A DNA stretch of 64,000 nucleotides from an uncultured Chryseobacterium sp. (GCA_913774355.1 CAJYGB010000034.1:62001-126000), one strand, 5' to 3'. Counted from the stretch's first letter, positions 7,598 through 17,598 are shown. Program-made: numbers and translations. The notes: generated by a model from the letters alone, not told the origin.

Positions 7598-7619
7598 TAT
7601 CTCGATTTGAAATAAATTT

Positions 7620-8288
7620 TTAGTTGAAGATGTAGCTTAACGTTACGCTGAGAACCTGTTCAGATTTTGATTTGGTAGAACCTTTCGGTTCCTTATCAAG
7701 ACCCGGATAGGTATTGCTGAGCCCGAAATCATATCTTGCAGACAGCTCAAGCTGTCTTTTGTAGCTATATCCTACACCTATTCCCAATCCAAAGTTAAAT
7801 TTGCTGGCCTTTCCGTTTACATCCGGATATGTGGGATCAACGAAATTCGGGTCATAATAGGGTCTTATAACCGGTGCATTTTTCACATTCTGGCTCAGTA
7901 AAAAATTGAATCTCGGACCGATCATTCCAAAGAATTCAGATTCTGCTTCTGAAAAATATCCCTTGAAATAAATAGGTACGCTAAGGTAATTGTTGGCATA
8001 TACGGCATTGTAGCCGTCCACTCCTTTTGCATTTTTGTCCTTCCCTGTTTCTCCGGCTCCGTAGTACGTAAGCTCCGGCTGTAAGAAAAACTGGTTTTCG
8101 GAACCCATCGGGATCAACGCCAATACACCGCCCTGAAATGCAAATCTCGGACCTGAAGGGTTATGCGCATTTTTTACCGCGGAATAGTTGCCCCCGGCAA
8201 TGATACCGAATCTTGTGCTGCTGAAATCAATCTGAGCGAAAGACATGGCAGAAACGGCTAATGCTGAGGCTAATAAAAATTTTTTCAT
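7620..8288 (-). CDS. Outer-membrane beta-barrel protein (porin/PorT-like family)
   Basis: A 222-residue protein with a signal peptide (MKKFLLASALAVSAMSFAQ) and an eight-strand-like barrel with alternating residues, for example RFGIIAGGNYSAVK, FAFQGGVLALIP, FFLQPELTYYGAG, FNFGLGIGVGYSYKRQLELSARYDFGLSNTY and a final strand QVLSVTLSYIFN that ends on an aromatic residue plus Asn. This is the PorT-like beta-barrel family common in Bacteroidota. It starts 21 bases after sucD ends on the same strand and may be cotranscribed, though no functional link is evident. Its precise role is unknown. Confidence 0.88.
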   Translation of the reverse strand: MKKFLLASALAVSAMSFAQIDFSSTRFGIIAGGNYSAVKNAHNPSGPRFAFQGGVLALIPMGSENQFFLQPELTYYGAGETGKDKNAKGVDGYNAVYANNYLSVPIYFKGYFSEAESEFFGMIGPRFNFLLSQNVKNAPVIRPYYDPNFVDPTYPDVNGKASKFNFGLGIGVGYSYKRQLELSARYDFGLSNTYPGLDKEPKGSTKSKSEQVLSVTLSYIFN

Positions 8289-8309
8289 ATCGTTTTTGTT
8301 TTTAAAAAA

Positions 8310-9182
8310 TTATCCTAGAATTTTTGCAACGGTAGCACCGATATCAGCAGGAGAATCCACTACATTGATTCCGTTCTCTCTCATGATCTCCATTTTAGCC
8401 TGCGCCGTATCTTCTGCTCCACCTACAATTGCCCCGGCGTGTCCCATCGTTCTTCCTTTAGGAGCTGTTTGCCCTGCGATGAAACCTACTACCGGTTTTG
8501 TAGAACCGCTGGCTTTGTACCATCTTGCCGCTTCTGCTTCAAGACCGCCACCGATTTCTCCGATCATTACCACCGCTTCCGTTTCAGGATCGTTGATGAA
8601 TAATTCCAAAGCTTCTCTTGTTGTTGTTCCGATGATCGGGTCTCCACCGATACCGATCGCTGTAGAGATACCGTAACCGGCTCTTACTACCTGATCAGCA
8701 GCTTCATATGTAAGGGTACCTGATTTTGAAACGATCCCTACTTTCCCTTTTTTGAAAACAAATCCTGGCATAATACCAATTTTAGCTTCTTCAGAAGTAA
8801 TGATTCCAGGGCAATTCGGACCGATTAATCTGCAGTCTCTGTCGGCGATGTAAGATTTTACTTTCACCATATCCGCTACAGGAATCCCTTCCGTAATACA
8901 AACAATTACTTTGATCCCGGCTTCAGCAGCTTCCATAATGGCATCAGCAGCAAATGCAGGCGGTACGAAAATGATACTTACGTTTGCTCCGGCCTTTTCC
9001 ACAGCATCCGCCACCGTGTTGAATACCGGCTTTCCAAGATGCTCGCTGCCTCCTTTTCCAGGCGTAACCCCACCTACTACGTTGGTTCCGTATTCGATCA
9101 TCTGGCCCGCGTGGAAAGTACCTTCGTTCCCGGTAAATCCTTGTACAATTACTTTAGAATCTTTGTTTACTAAAATTGACAT
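8310..9182 (-). CDS. sucD: Succinate-CoA ligase, alpha subunit
   Basis: SucD with SucC converts succinyl-CoA to succinate while making ATP or GTP in the TCA cycle. The 290-residue length is normal. It has the CoA-binding N-terminal domain ([12 protein letters not shown]), the [17 protein letters not shown] motif, and the active-site phosphohistidine in [11 protein letters not shown] near the C-terminal end. sucC is not adjacent, which is usual in Bacteroidota. Upstream genes on this strand are the second lpxD-like gene and efp. Confidence 0.97.
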   Translation of the reverse strand: MSILVNKDSKVIVQGFTGNEGTFHAGQMIEYGTNVVGGVTPGKGGSEHLGKPVFNTVADAVEKAGANVSIIFVPPAFAADAIMEAAEAGIKVIVCITEGIPVADMVKVKSYIADRDCRLIGPNCPGIITSEEAKIGIMPGFVFKKGKVGIVSKSGTLTYEAADQVVRAGYGISTAIGIGGDPIIGTTTREALELFINDPETEAVVMIGEIGGGLEAEAARWYKASGSTKPVVGFIAGQTAPKGRTMGHAGAIVGGAEDTAQAKMEIMRENGINVVDSPADIGATVAKILG

Positions 9183-9224
9183 TTTATTATTTATTTAATT
9201 TATTTATTACTTTTTAAATGCAGA

Positions 9225-9232
9225 CAAATTTA
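9225..9232 (-). promoter_or_regulatory. -7 box upstream of sucD
   Basis: Minus-strand TAAATTTG, 42 bases before the sucD ATG, fits TAnnTTTG. No TTG with the usual spacing was seen, so confidence is limited. Confidence 0.4.
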
Positions 9233-9272
9233 ATTAAATTTCTTTGATTAAAGATAAATCTAAACAATTTGT

Positions 9273-10175
9273 TTATTTGAGATTTCTCAGCTTCACTTCT
9301 TTTTTCAGGTAGGTTTTGAAATCTTCCGCAAACATTCCGATATAGGTTCCTTTTTCAAGATCCCGGTTGACGCCGGTCTTGCCCAGCAGCACAGATCCGC
9401 TCTCGATTTTATTTCCGGAGGCGATTCCCACCTGGCCCCACAGCGTTACTTCGTCGCCGATAATACAGCAACCTGCAATACCCACCTGAGAAGCGATCAG
9501 GCATTTTTTACCGATCACCGTATCGTGTCCGATCTGAATCTGATTGTCCAGCACGGAACCTTCCCCGATCACCGTAGAATCGGTAACCCCTCTGTCGATG
9601 GTACATCCGTTCCCGATCTCGACATTGTTTTCAATGACCACATTTCCCACGGAGATCAGCCGGTCGAAATTCCCGTTTAACTTACGGTAGTAGAAAGCGT
9701 CGCCTCCTAAAACCGTGTTGGCCTGTATTACGACATTGTCGCCGATTACTGTTCTGTCACCAATCACCACGTTCGGGAAAATCAGCGTGTTTTTTCCGAT
9801 CTTCACATGGTTACCGATCACGGCAGAATGATGAACATGGGTTCCTTCACCGATTTCCACGTCATGGAGTTCTTCCGTGAAGTTGTATATTCTTGTAAAA
9901 TGCGTATTGATCCTGTTAAAATCCCTGAACGGATCATCCGAAACCAGCAAAGCCTTTCCTTCCGGGCATTCCACTTCTTTATCGATCAAGATGATGGTAG
10001 CGGCAGAGTTCAATGCCTTATCGTAATATTTCGGGTGGTTGACGAAAACAATATCACCAGGCTTCACCCTATGGATTTCATTGGTGCCCAGAACTTCGAA
10101 ATCTTCGGGACCAACAAATTTCGCCCCGATCAGTCCGGCAATGCTTTTCAGTTTTTGTGGAGAATGGAATCTCAT
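9273..10175 (-). CDS. LpxD-like N-acyltransferase paralog
   Basis: The start is the ATG at 10175 ([10 protein letters not shown]); a longer frame adds 15 unlikely residues. The protein is 300 residues. Residues 1-95 are an LpxD-type N-terminal domain ([18 protein letters not shown]), followed by a left-handed beta helix of hexapeptide repeats ([20 protein letters not shown]). LpxD adds a hydroxyacyl chain to UDP-3-O-acylglucosamine in lipid A synthesis, but a full lpxD lies 3 kb upstream in the same run. This copy is 43 residues shorter and may act on another nucleotide sugar. Its place after efp is worth noting, since the order lpxA, efp, lpxD-like, sucD is, to my recollection, common in flavobacteria. 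Confidence 0.88.
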   Translation of the reverse strand: MRFHSPQKLKSIAGLIGAKFVGPEDFEVLGTNEIHRVKPGDIVFVNHPKYYDKALNSAATIILIDKEVECPEGKALLVSDDPFRDFNRINTHFTRIYNFTEELHDVEIGEGTHVHHSAVIGNHVKIGKNTLIFPNVVIGDRTVIGDNVVIQANTVLGGDAFYYRKLNGNFDRLISVGNVVIENNVEIGNGCTIDRGVTDSTVIGEGSVLDNQIQIGHDTVIGKKCLIASQVGIAGCCIIGDEVTLWGQVGIASGNKIESGSVLLGKTGVNRDLEKGTYIGMFAEDFKTYLKKEVKLRNLK

Positions 10176-10248
10176 AACAATTGATTTTATTATAAAACAA
10201 AATTCGGAATGCAGACGCAAACCGAATTTATGTACATTTTATTTAAAA

Positions 10249-10815
10249 TTATTCCTTTACTCTTTCAAGGTAAGAACCGTCTTCCGTGCTCACTTTGATT
10301 TTGTCTCCCGGCTCGATGAACAAAGGAACCATTACTCTTGCTCCTGTTTCAACAATCGAGTTTTTAAGGGCATTGGTTGCTGTATTTCCTTTTACTCCAG
10401 GATCTGCTTCCACCACTTCCAGGTAAACCGACTGCGGCAATTCTGCAGAAAGAGGGGTTTCATCAGCTTCTTTCAAGATGATCGTTACTTCTTCTCCCGC
10501 TTTCATCAGGTTGGAGTTTTCGATCATTTCTTTGTTAAGATAAAGCTGAGAGAAATCATCGTTGTTCATGAAGTGGAATCCGTTCTCATCATCATAAAGG
10601 TACTGGTATTTTCTGGTGATTACCTTTACCTCATCAATCTTATGACCTGCTGAGAATGTATTGTCAATTACTTTTCCATTGGTTACCGACTTCAGTTTTG
10701 TTCTTACGAAAGCAGGCCCTTTGCCCGGTTTTACGTGAAGGAATTCGATTACTTTATAAATATCATTGCTGTACTCGATGCACAGGCCTTTTCTGATATC
10801 GTTACTTGTTGCCAT
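10249..10815 (-). CDS. efp: Elongation factor P
   Basis: EF-P rescues ribosomes stalled on proline stretches. The length of 188 residues and three-domain layout are standard: KOW-like domain 1 with the tip loop HVKPGKGPAFVR, in which Lys32 is the residue expected to be modified or to contact the CCA end, then two OB-fold domains ending GDKIKVSTEDGSYLERVKE. It lies 15 bases after a small secreted-protein gene within the lipid A run and so is probably cotranscribed with lpxA. Confidence 0.97.
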   Translation of the reverse strand: MATSNDIRKGLCIEYSNDIYKVIEFLHVKPGKGPAFVRTKLKSVTNGKVIDNTFSAGHKIDEVKVITRKYQYLYDDENGFHFMNNDDFSQLYLNKEMIENSNLMKAGEEVTIILKEADETPLSAELPQSVYLEVVEADPGVKGNTATNALKNSIVETGARVMVPLFIEPGDKIKVSTEDGSYLERVKE

Positions 10816-10830
10816 TCGTATTGTATATAA

Positions 10831-11166
10831 TTATTTTCTTTTGTTAAATTGTATGCCTTGTCCCTGACTCTGCATTCTGTTGAAAACATTGTTGTTGGAT
10901 GTGTTCATATTACTGTTTAACCGGTTGACATTTGTCTGGATCTCGGAACTGTACGGACTGGCCGTACCAAAAATGGAACTGCTGGTAGCATTCAGCTGCA
11001 GAATATTACTTAAATTCTTTTTAGCAATGCTGTCTGCGGATTTTTCGGGAAGCTTTCTTTCCAGAATCGATGCGCTAGCGGTTTTTTCCGTTTTTAACCC
11101 TTCTACCTGCTGTGCAGAAAGAATGGATGCGAAAGAAATCGTTATAAGTAAGGCTAAAACTTTCAT
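10831..11166 (-). CDS. Small secreted protein of unknown function in the lpx-efp run
   Basis: A 111-residue protein with a clear signal peptide (MKVLALLITISFASILSAQ). The mature part is low in hydrophobics and rich in Ser, Asn, Lys and Gln (for example NRLNSNMNTSNNNVFNRM), with no cysteine and no sorting domain, and ends in a basic tail (QFNKRK). It probably lies in the periplasm or is released. It sits 19 bases after lpxA and 15 bases before efp, inside the operon. I do not recognise the family. Confidence 0.75.
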   Translation of the reverse strand: MKVLALLITISFASILSAQQVEGLKTEKTASASILERKLPEKSADSIAKKNLSNILQLNATSSSIFGTASPYSSEIQTNVNRLNSNMNTSNNNVFNRMQSQGQGIQFNKRK

Positions 11167-11185
11167 CCGGTAACAGTATGTTGAA

Positions 11186-11980
11186 TTACTCCCTTTCCTT
11201 ACCCGTTCCGTACCCTTTTACGATACCTCTCGGTGAATTCTGGATAAACTGAAGGATTTCATCCCTTTCAGCCGTCGGTAGCATTTCTTTTTCGATATAC
11301 AGCAATGCTTGGGAAACATTCATCTTCAGCTGAAAAATCGCACGGTAAATTTTCTGGATTTCAAAGATTTTCTCATTCGTAAACCCTCTTCTTCTTAATC
11401 CTACGGAATTGATTCCTGCATAAGACATCGGCTCTCTGGCTACTTTTACATAAGGCGGAATGTCTTTTCTCACCAGAGTCCCGCCTGAGATCATCACATG
11501 CTTCCCAATCTTTCCGAACTGATGCACGGCAGATAAACCTCCCATCACCGTATAATCACCGATTTCAACATGCCCTGCGATGCCGCACCCGTTTACGATG
11601 ATCACATGATCTCCGATCACACAGTCGTGGGCAATGTGGGAAGTAGCCATAATCAGGCAGTTTTTACCAATCTTAGTAAAGCCCAGCGCTTTTGTTCCGC
11701 GGTTTACCGTAACACATTCCCGAATGGTGGTTTCGTCACCGATAATCACCTGGGTATCTTCACCGTCAAATTTCAGGTCCTGAGGAATCGCGGAGATTAC
11801 CGTTCCCGGAAAAATCCGGCAGTTCTTACCGATTCTGGCGCCGTCCATAATAGTAACATTAGGGCCTATCCATGTTCCTTCCCCGATTTCCACATCTCCA
11901 GCAATGGTCGTGAACGGTTCTACGATTACATTTTTGCTGATTTTCGCACGCTTGTCTACGGCTGCTAACTGATGAATCAT
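11186..11980 (-). CDS. lpxA: UDP-N-acetylglucosamine acyltransferase
   Basis: LpxA performs the first step of lipid A synthesis: 3-O-acylation of UDP-GlcNAc by hydroxyacyl-ACP. The 264-residue length is typical. It is a hexapeptide-repeat beta helix ([20 protein letters not shown]) with the catalytic histidine region MATSHIAHDCVIGDHV and a helical C-terminal domain (RRRGFTNEKIFEIQKIYRAI). Its ATG directly abuts the lpxC/fabZ stop codon, so translation is probably coupled. Confidence 0.96.
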   Translation of the reverse strand: MIHQLAAVDKRAKISKNVIVEPFTTIAGDVEIGEGTWIGPNVTIMDGARIGKNCRIFPGTVISAIPQDLKFDGEDTQVIIGDETTIRECVTVNRGTKALGFTKIGKNCLIMATSHIAHDCVIGDHVIIVNGCGIAGHVEIGDYTVMGGLSAVHQFGKIGKHVMISGGTLVRKDIPPYVKVAREPMSYAGINSVGLRRRGFTNEKIFEIQKIYRAIFQLKMNVSQALLYIEKEMLPTAERDEILQFIQNSPRGIVKGYGTGKERE

Positions 11981-13378
11981 TTAATCAACTTTATTTTTTG
12001 CAACTTGGGCCATTAGTTCTGCTTCTACCGCTACTGCATCTCCCACATAACCGTATCCCTGCATATGAACAATCCCTCTTCTGATCGGCTCGATCAATTC
12101 AATCTTAAAGATCAGGGTATCTCCCGGAATTACTTTTCTCTTGAATTTCACTTTATCTATTTTGATAAAATAGGTGGAGTAATTTTCCGGATCGGGAACG
12201 CTGGCCAATACCAGGATTCCACCTGTCTGAGCCAATGCTTCTACCTGCAGAACGCCCGGCATTACAGGTTCTTTTGGAAAATGCCCTACGAAGAACGGTT
12301 CATTCATCGTAACATTTTTAAGACCTACTACATGGGAATCCGAAAGTTCAAGAATTTTATCGATCAGTAAGAACGGCGGCCGGTGTGGCATCAGCTTCAT
12401 GATCCCGTTGATATCGAATACCGGTTCTTTTGTTAAATCGAAATCCGGAACGTTTTTCTTTTTCTGCAGCTTCCACTGGCGGTTCAGTCTTTTGGCGAAC
12501 TGGGTATTCACATAGTGTCCCGGTTTATTGGCAATGACTTTCCCTTTTATTTTTACCCCCGCCAGAGCCAGGTCACCGATTACATCCAGTAATTTGTGTC
12601 TTGCCGCTTCGTTAGGATAGTTTAAATTCAGGTTATCAAGGATTCCGTTCGGCCTGATGGACACATTGTCTTTCCCGAAAGCTTTCTTGAGTTTTTCCGT
12701 CGTTTCAGGAGTAAGGTCCTTGTCCACATAGACAATCGCGTTGGAAATATCCCCGCCTTTGATAAGGCCATGGTCCAACAGCATTTCCAGCTCATGTAAA
12801 AAGCTGAATGTTCTTGCCGATGAAATTTCGTCCTTGAATTCTGAAATATTTTTTAGCGTGGCATTCTGGGTTCCTAATACTTTAGTCCCAAAATCTACCA
12901 TCGTCGTTACTTCATATGTATCGGAAGGAATAATCGTGATTTCAGATCCTGTAGCCGGATCGCTGTAGGTAAGCACTTCTTTTACCACCAGGTATTCTCT
13001 GGCAACATTCTGCTCCACTACCCCAACACTTTCGATCGCTTCCACGAAATATTTTGACGAACCGTCTAAGATCGGAGGTTCGGAGGCATCCATTTCCAGG
13101 ATGGCATTATCGATATCACATCCTACCAGAGCGGCTAAAAGATGTTCGCAGGTAGTGATTTTTACGCCCAGTTTTTCCAGGGTTGTCCCTCTTTCGGTGG
13201 CCACTACATAATTTACATCTGCTTCCACCTGCGGGTGCCCTTCCAGATCGGTTCTTACAAAAACGAAACCTGTGTTTTCCTTAGCAGGTTTCATGGTTAA
13301 TTTTACTTCTTTACCAGTATGAAGTCCGATTCCGGAAAGTGTCACTTCCTGCTGAAGTGTTTTTTGCATATCACTCAT
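11981..13378 (-). CDS. lpxC/fabZ: Fused LpxC deacetylase and FabZ dehydratase
   Basis: One 465-residue protein joins two enzymes, as is typical in Bacteroidota. Residues 1 to about 310 are LpxC, the zinc deacetylase that commits UDP-3-O-acyl-GlcNAc to lipid A; zinc ligands are His79 (TTCEHLLAA) and the His/Asp pair in [15 protein letters not shown]. Residues about 315-465 are FabZ, the hot-dog hydroxyacyl-ACP dehydratase of fatty acid elongation, with [11 protein letters not shown] and the catalytic [19 protein letters not shown]. The fusion joins two enzymes that compete for hydroxyacyl-ACP. The start overlaps the lpxD stop by 8 bases. Confidence 0.97.
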   Translation of the reverse strand: MSDMQKTLQQEVTLSGIGLHTGKEVKLTMKPAKENTGFVFVRTDLEGHPQVEADVNYVVATERGTTLEKLGVKITTCEHLLAALVGCDIDNAILEMDASEPPILDGSSKYFVEAIESVGVVEQNVAREYLVVKEVLTYSDPATGSEITIIPSDTYEVTTMVDFGTKVLGTQNATLKNISEFKDEISSARTFSFLHELEMLLDHGLIKGGDISNAIVYVDKDLTPETTEKLKKAFGKDNVSIRPNGILDNLNLNYPNEAARHKLLDVIGDLALAGVKIKGKVIANKPGHYVNTQFAKRLNRQWKLQKKKNVPDFDLTKEPVFDINGIMKLMPHRPPFLLIDKILELSDSHVVGLKNVTMNEPFFVGHFPKEPVMPGVLQVEALAQTGGILVLASVPDPENYSTYFIKIDKVKFKRKVIPGDTLIFKIELIEPIRRGIVHMQGYGYVGDAVAVEAELMAQVAKNKVD

Positions 13379-14402
13379 TAGTTTTATCTTTTGAGTTATT
13401 CTCGAGATTATTTATTCTTTTTACGATTTCAGGAAGATTTCTGAAATGGACATAGCTTCTGAGATAATCGTTATAGCTGATGGCAGGAGACCCATATACG
13501 GTATCTTTATCGTTCACATGGGTATTTACGCCACTCTGTGCCTGAATTTTCACCTGGCTGCCCACTTTGATATGGCCTACGATTCCCACCTGTCCTCCGA
13601 TCTGGTTCCAGTCGCCGATAGTGGTGGACCCTGCGATGCCCGCCTGTGCAGCAATGACGTTGTTTTTTCCGATCTTTACATTGTGGGCAATCTGGATGAG
13701 GTTATCGATCTTGGTACCTTTACCGATTACCGTAGAACCGATGGTTGCCCTGTCGATGCTGCAGTTGGAACCGATTTCCACGTCATCTTCAATGATAACA
13801 TTCCCGAGCTGCGGAATTTTTTTGAAACCGTCCGGCGTCGGCTGGAAACCGAACCCATCTCCACCGATTACAGTGTTGGAGTGAACCACACAGTTATCGC
13901 CGATGATGCAATAGTCATAGATCCTTGCCCCGCTGTCGATCTTACAGTTTTTACCGATTTTCACCCCTTTTCCAATATATACCTGTGGATAAATCTGGGA
14001 TCCTTCTCCTATTTTGGCTTTTTCGGAAACATAGGTAAAGGTTCCTATATAAACATTCTCCCCAATTACTGCCGTTTCATGAATGGAAGCTCCATTTTCG
14101 ATACCGCTTTTACGGCCCTGCATTTCCTGATACAGATTCATTAAAACCTGAAATGAAAGGTAGGCATCCTTTACAGCAATAATGGTAGGAGCATACGTAT
14201 CTTTTGATAAAAGATTTTCCGAAACAATGATGACGGAACATTTTGAAGTTTCCAGATAATGGGCAAACCGATCCTGTGCTATAAAAGAAAGATGTCCGGT
14301 TTCCCCGCTTTCGATAGGTGAAACCCCAGTAATAAGCGCATTTTCGTCACCTATTATTTTTCCGCCGATAAAACCTGCAATTTGCGAAGCTGTAAATTCC
14401 AT
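13371..14402 (-). CDS. lpxD: UDP-3-O-(3-hydroxyacyl)glucosamine N-acyltransferase
   Basis: LpxD carries out the third step of lipid A synthesis. From the ATG at 14402 ([14 protein letters not shown]) it is 343 residues, the usual length; the frame also opens at a TTG three codons earlier. It has the LpxD N-terminal uridine-binding domain (about 1-100) and a beta helix of hexapeptide repeats with the catalytic histidine in [19 protein letters not shown]. It is the first gene of the lipid A run and has its own promoter, which lies so close to the ATG that the mRNA may be leaderless. Confidence 0.96.
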   Translation of the reverse strand: MEFTASQIAGFIGGKIIGDENALITGVSPIESGETGHLSFIAQDRFAHYLETSKCSVIIVSENLLSKDTYAPTIIAVKDAYLSFQVLMNLYQEMQGRKSGIENGASIHETAVIGENVYIGTFTYVSEKAKIGEGSQIYPQVYIGKGVKIGKNCKIDSGARIYDYCIIGDNCVVHSNTVIGGDGFGFQPTPDGFKKIPQLGNVIIEDDVEIGSNCSIDRATIGSTVIGKGTKIDNLIQIAHNVKIGKNNVIAAQAGIAGSTTIGDWNQIGGQVGIVGHIKVGSQVKIQAQSGVNTHVNDKDTVYGSPAISYNDYLRSYVHFRNLPEIVKRINNLENNSKDKTNE

Positions 14403-14408
14403 ATTTTG

Positions 14409-14436
14409 CAAAGATAAGAAATTCTGTAATTCGCAA
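14409..14436 (-). promoter_or_regulatory. Promoter of the lpxD operon, apparently leaderless
   Basis: On the minus strand TTG (14436-14434), a 17-base spacer and TATCTTTG (14416-14409) fit the Bacteroidota consensus. Six bases then separate the -7 box from the lpxD ATG. The -7 box is identical to that of lptB. Confidence 0.65.
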
Positions 14437-14483
14437 ACATTTTTTAATTTTAGGATTTTGAATTTTAATTATTCTTTAAGAAA

Positions 14484-15701
14484 TCATGCCTGGGATGTCC
14501 TGGGAAAGGTCAGAATATACCGTTTGGTTTTATTCGTCATGAGTCCAGACAGCAACTGGTCTTCGGATTCGTCCATTCTTATTTTCTTTCCATCTTTCTG
14601 CAACAGGTAAATCGGCTGTTTTTCGGTATCGTACGGAAGAAGCTTTCTTTCGATTTGGTGTACCAGCTCACTACCGTTGCCGATTCCAAAAAATTCGTTT
14701 ACATTTTTTATTTTTTCCTCAATAAATTCCTGACCGAAAGGATGGGATGATATAATGGTTTTCGGCAGGTTTCTCCGTATTACACACTGGCACCAGTAAG
14801 ATAGGATCATATCATCAGCATACTGCCAGTTTTTCATGGCCTGGATAATGTCATTGTCATCAAGCTGGGTAAACCGTTCCACATCTTCATCGGTAGCAGC
14901 ACTTTTTTCACGATGCAGGAAATATTTCAGATTTTCGGTTGCCGGCAGATCAATGCCCTGAGAAACGAGATACTTTGCCCTTTCGAGGATTTTAACCAAA
15001 ATAAATTCAGCTAAGGCAGAGGTTTTATGATAATAGACCTGCCAGTACATGAACATTCTGGCAGTGAGGAAGTTTTCAATGGAATAAATCCCTTTCGCGT
15101 CGATTACCAGTTCGCCGTCATCACAGACGTTCATCATGGAAATGATACGCTGGGTATTGATGTTGCCTTCGGAAACCCCGGTAAAAAAGCTGTCGCGTTT
15201 CAGGTAATCCAGCCTGTCGACATCAAGCTGGGAGGAAATCAGCTGATTGAAAAATTTGCGGTGGTATTTCCCCTGAAACATTTCAATGGCACAGGAAAGC
15301 TGTCCGCCAAACTGATCATTCAGACGGTTCATCAGCAGCAGCGAGAGTTTTTCGTGATGCCAGTCATCCATCAGCATACATTCCAGGGCGTGGGAAAACG
15401 GGCCATGACCGATGTCGTGCATTAAGATAGCCAGCATTGCTCCTTTTTCCTCTTCAGGCGAAATGCTGATTCCCTTCTGTTTTAGTGTTTCCAAAGCTGT
15501 AAACATAAGATGCATCGCTCCCAGTGCATGATGAAACCTTGTATGGGTGGCCCCGGGGAAGATCAGATTCAACAATCCCGTCTGCCCTATCCTTCTCAAC
15601 CGCTGGAAGTAAGGATGCTCGATGATGTCGAATAAAATTTCGTGGGGAATTTTAATAAATCCGTGAACGGGATCATTGATGATTTTTAGCTTGTTCTGCA
15701 T
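14484..15701 (-). CDS. HD-domain phosphohydrolase
   Basis: A 405-residue cytoplasmic protein of the HD superfamily (dGTPase/YwfO-like). The metal ligands are visible: HTRFHHALGAMH and HDIGHGPFSHALE in the N-terminal 100 residues, then LDVDRLDYLKRDSFFTGV with the later Asp. Family members hydrolyse dNTPs or other nucleotides; the physiological substrate is unknown. It ends 81 bases before lpxD and is divergent from porX. That place next to lpxD and porX is, as far as I recall, conserved in flavobacteria, but no functional link is shown. Confidence 0.92.
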   Translation of the reverse strand: MQNKLKIINDPVHGFIKIPHEILFDIIEHPYFQRLRRIGQTGLLNLIFPGATHTRFHHALGAMHLMFTALETLKQKGISISPEEEKGAMLAILMHDIGHGPFSHALECMLMDDWHHEKLSLLLMNRLNDQFGGQLSCAIEMFQGKYHRKFFNQLISSQLDVDRLDYLKRDSFFTGVSEGNINTQRIISMMNVCDDGELVIDAKGIYSIENFLTARMFMYWQVYYHKTSALAEFILVKILERAKYLVSQGIDLPATENLKYFLHREKSAATDEDVERFTQLDDNDIIQAMKNWQYADDMILSYWCQCVIRRNLPKTIISSHPFGQEFIEEKIKNVNEFFGIGNGSELVHQIERKLLPYDTEKQPIYLLQKDGKKIRMDESEDQLLSGLMTNKTKRYILTFPRTSQA

Positions 15702-15722
15702 GGGAAACGTCCGTATTTATAA

Positions 15723-15730
15723 CAAATTTA
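15723..15730 (-). promoter_or_regulatory. -7 box of the HD-hydrolase gene
   Basis: Minus-strand TAAATTTG, 21 bases before the ATG, fits TAnnTTTG. No well-spaced TTG was seen. Confidence 0.4.
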
Positions 15731-15966
15731 GCGATTTTAAATTTCAGAACCGATTAAATTTCATTAAAACAGCCTTGCTATTCACCGTTCAGCTGTATAC
15801 GAACAAATTTTTAATCAAAAAATATTTCTCTGCCGGCTGCTTTAAAAATAACAGAAATATCCGTTTATTTCATTAACTTATATTTAACTTTACGTCTGCG
15901 CATTTTGGCAGATTTTACCAATAAATGGTCAGCAATTTGATACAATAACCGTGTAAAAAATTAATT

Positions 15967-17511
15967 ATGTCGGAAAAGATATTATGGATAGATGATGAAA
16001 TAGATTTACTCAAACCTCACATCGTTTTTCTTGAAAAAAAAGGGTACCAGGTAACGCCTGTAAACAATGTAAACGAAGCCTTGGAACTTATGGACTCGGA
16101 GAAATTCGCATTGGTACTGATCGATGAAAATATGCCCGGAATTTCCGGACTGGAAGCGATCCCTATGATCAAGGATAAAGATAATTCCCTGAAAATCGTC
16201 ATGGTCACCAAAAGTGAGGAGGAACATATCATGGAGGAAGCGATCGGCTCACAGATTGCCGATTATATCTTAAAACCCGTGAATCCAAACCAGATTTTAC
16301 TTTCGTTAAAGAAAAATCTTCAGGAGGACAATCTGGTGGAGCAGAAAACGATTCTGCAATACCAGCAGGAATTCAGAAACCTTTCGATGGAGCTGTCTTA
16401 CCTGAGAACGTATCAGGACTGGGCGGAATATTATAAAAAGATTTTAAACTGGGAAGTTAAGTTCGACAAGGTAACGGACAATGAATTTGCCGATCTGCTT
16501 CAATCGCAAAAAGAAGAGGCGAATATACAGTTTGCCAAATTTATCGAGAAAAATTACGAAGACTGGCTTCACGACTCCGATAAGCCAATGATGAGCCACA
16601 CGCTTTTCAAAGAAAAAGTAAAGCCGGAAGTTGAAAAAGATAAGGTGTTGCTGCTTATGGTGGACAATCTGCGTTACGACCAGTGGAAAGTAATTGAGCC
16701 GTTGTTTACCAAATATTACAATAAAGTTTCTGAGGATTATTATTACAGTATTCTTCCTACCGCTACGCAATATGCAAGAAACTCCTTTTTTGCAGGATTA
16801 ATGCCTTCAGAAATCGAAAAACGTTTTCCCGATAAGTGGTTTAATGATAATGAGGAAGGAAACAAGAACGAATATGAGCGTGATTTCCTGGAAGACCAGA
16901 TGAAAAGGATCGGGCTGGGTTCCAAATCGATGAAGTACCTGAAAGTCCTCAATGCAGATTTTGAGCGAAAAATTTATGAGGACTTCAACCAGCATAAAAA
17001 TAATGATCTGTTGGTGATCGTTTATAATTTTATTGATATTCTGTCCCACGCAAAAACAGATAACCATATTGTCGATCAGCTGATCCGTGATGATAAAACG
17101 TTCCGCTCTTTAACGCTGAACTGGTTCGAGAATTCATCATTGCTGAAAATTATCAAACTGGCAGCAGAAAACGGCTTCAGGCTGGTAATTACGACCGATC
17201 ACGGAACGGTATATGTCAAAAAACCGAGCAAAGTTGTCGGCGACCGGGAAACTTCGACCAACATCCGTTATAAGACGGGTAAGAGTTTAACGTACGATGA
17301 TAGTGATGTATGGGCCATCACGAATCCTGAAAAGCTGTTTTTACCAAAAGGAAATTTGAGCTCAAAATATATTTTTGCAAAAAATAATATTTTCCTGGCG
17401 TATCCCAAAAATTATAATCACTTCGTGAATTATTATAAAGAAACCTACCAGCATGGAGGAATATCACTGGAAGAGTGTATAATTCCGATCAGTGTTCTGG
17501 AGCCGAAATAA
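15967..17511 (+). CDS. porX: PorX: response regulator fused to a PglZ phosphatase-like domain
   Basis: PorX is the regulator of T9SS in Bacteroidota and is phosphorylated by PorY. Residues 1-120 are a receiver domain with the acidic pocket (IDDE), phospho-acceptor Asp53 (LIDENMPG), Thr81 and Lys103 (ILKPVNP). A helical linker leads to a PglZ alkaline-phosphatase-superfamily domain from about residue 210, with metal-site motifs LLLMVDNLRYDQW and ITTDHGTVYVKKP; this domain is reported to hydrolyse oligonucleotides. The length of 514 is typical. It is a single-gene unit with a strong terminator. Its presence fits the two T9SS cargo genes in the window. Confidence 0.95.
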   Translation: MSEKILWIDDEIDLLKPHIVFLEKKGYQVTPVNNVNEALELMDSEKFALVLIDENMPGISGLEAIPMIKDKDNSLKIVMVTKSEEEHIMEEAIGSQIADYILKPVNPNQILLSLKKNLQEDNLVEQKTILQYQQEFRNLSMELSYLRTYQDWAEYYKKILNWEVKFDKVTDNEFADLLQSQKEEANIQFAKFIEKNYEDWLHDSDKPMMSHTLFKEKVKPEVEKDKVLLLMVDNLRYDQWKVIEPLFTKYYNKVSEDYYYSILPTATQYARNSFFAGLMPSEIEKRFPDKWFNDNEEGNKNEYERDFLEDQMKRIGLGSKSMKYLKVLNADFERKIYEDFNQHKNNDLLVIVYNFIDILSHAKTDNHIVDQLIRDDKTFRSLTLNWFENSSLLKIIKLAAENGFRLVITTDHGTVYVKKPSKVVGDRETSTNIRYKTGKSLTYDDSDVWAITNPEKLFLPKGNLSSKYIFAKNNIFLAYPKNYNHFVNYYKETYQHGGISLEECIIPISVLEPK

Positions 17512-17542
17512 TTTTTTACCGGTTTATTTTCGGATAACTGAG

Positions 17543-17582
17543 GAAGCGGAAAAAATCAAAGATTTTTTCCGCTTCTTTTTTA
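17543..17582 (+). terminator. Strong rho-independent terminator after porX
   Basis: A perfect 15-bp stem (17543-17557 and 17561-17575, gaagcggaaaaaatc / gattttttccgcttc) with an AAA loop is followed by a T run. Confidence 0.92.
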
Positions 17583-17586
17583 TTAA

Positions 17587-17594
17587 TATTTTTG
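17587..17594 (+). promoter_or_regulatory. Possible -7 box of xth
   Basis: TATTTTTG fits TAnnTTTG and ends four bases before the xth ATG, right after the porX terminator. No TTG lies at the right distance, so this may be chance in AT-rich sequence. Confidence 0.3.
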
Positions 17595-17598
17595 AGGC

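Noticed and set aside
10039..10653. 204-codon frame opposite efp and the lpxD-like gene
   Set aside because: It crosses two clear genes on the other strand, with no recognisable motifs.
13446..14144. Long open frame opposite lpxD
   Set aside because: It lies wholly antisense to a well-supported lpxD gene and has no family motifs, so it is a shadow frame.
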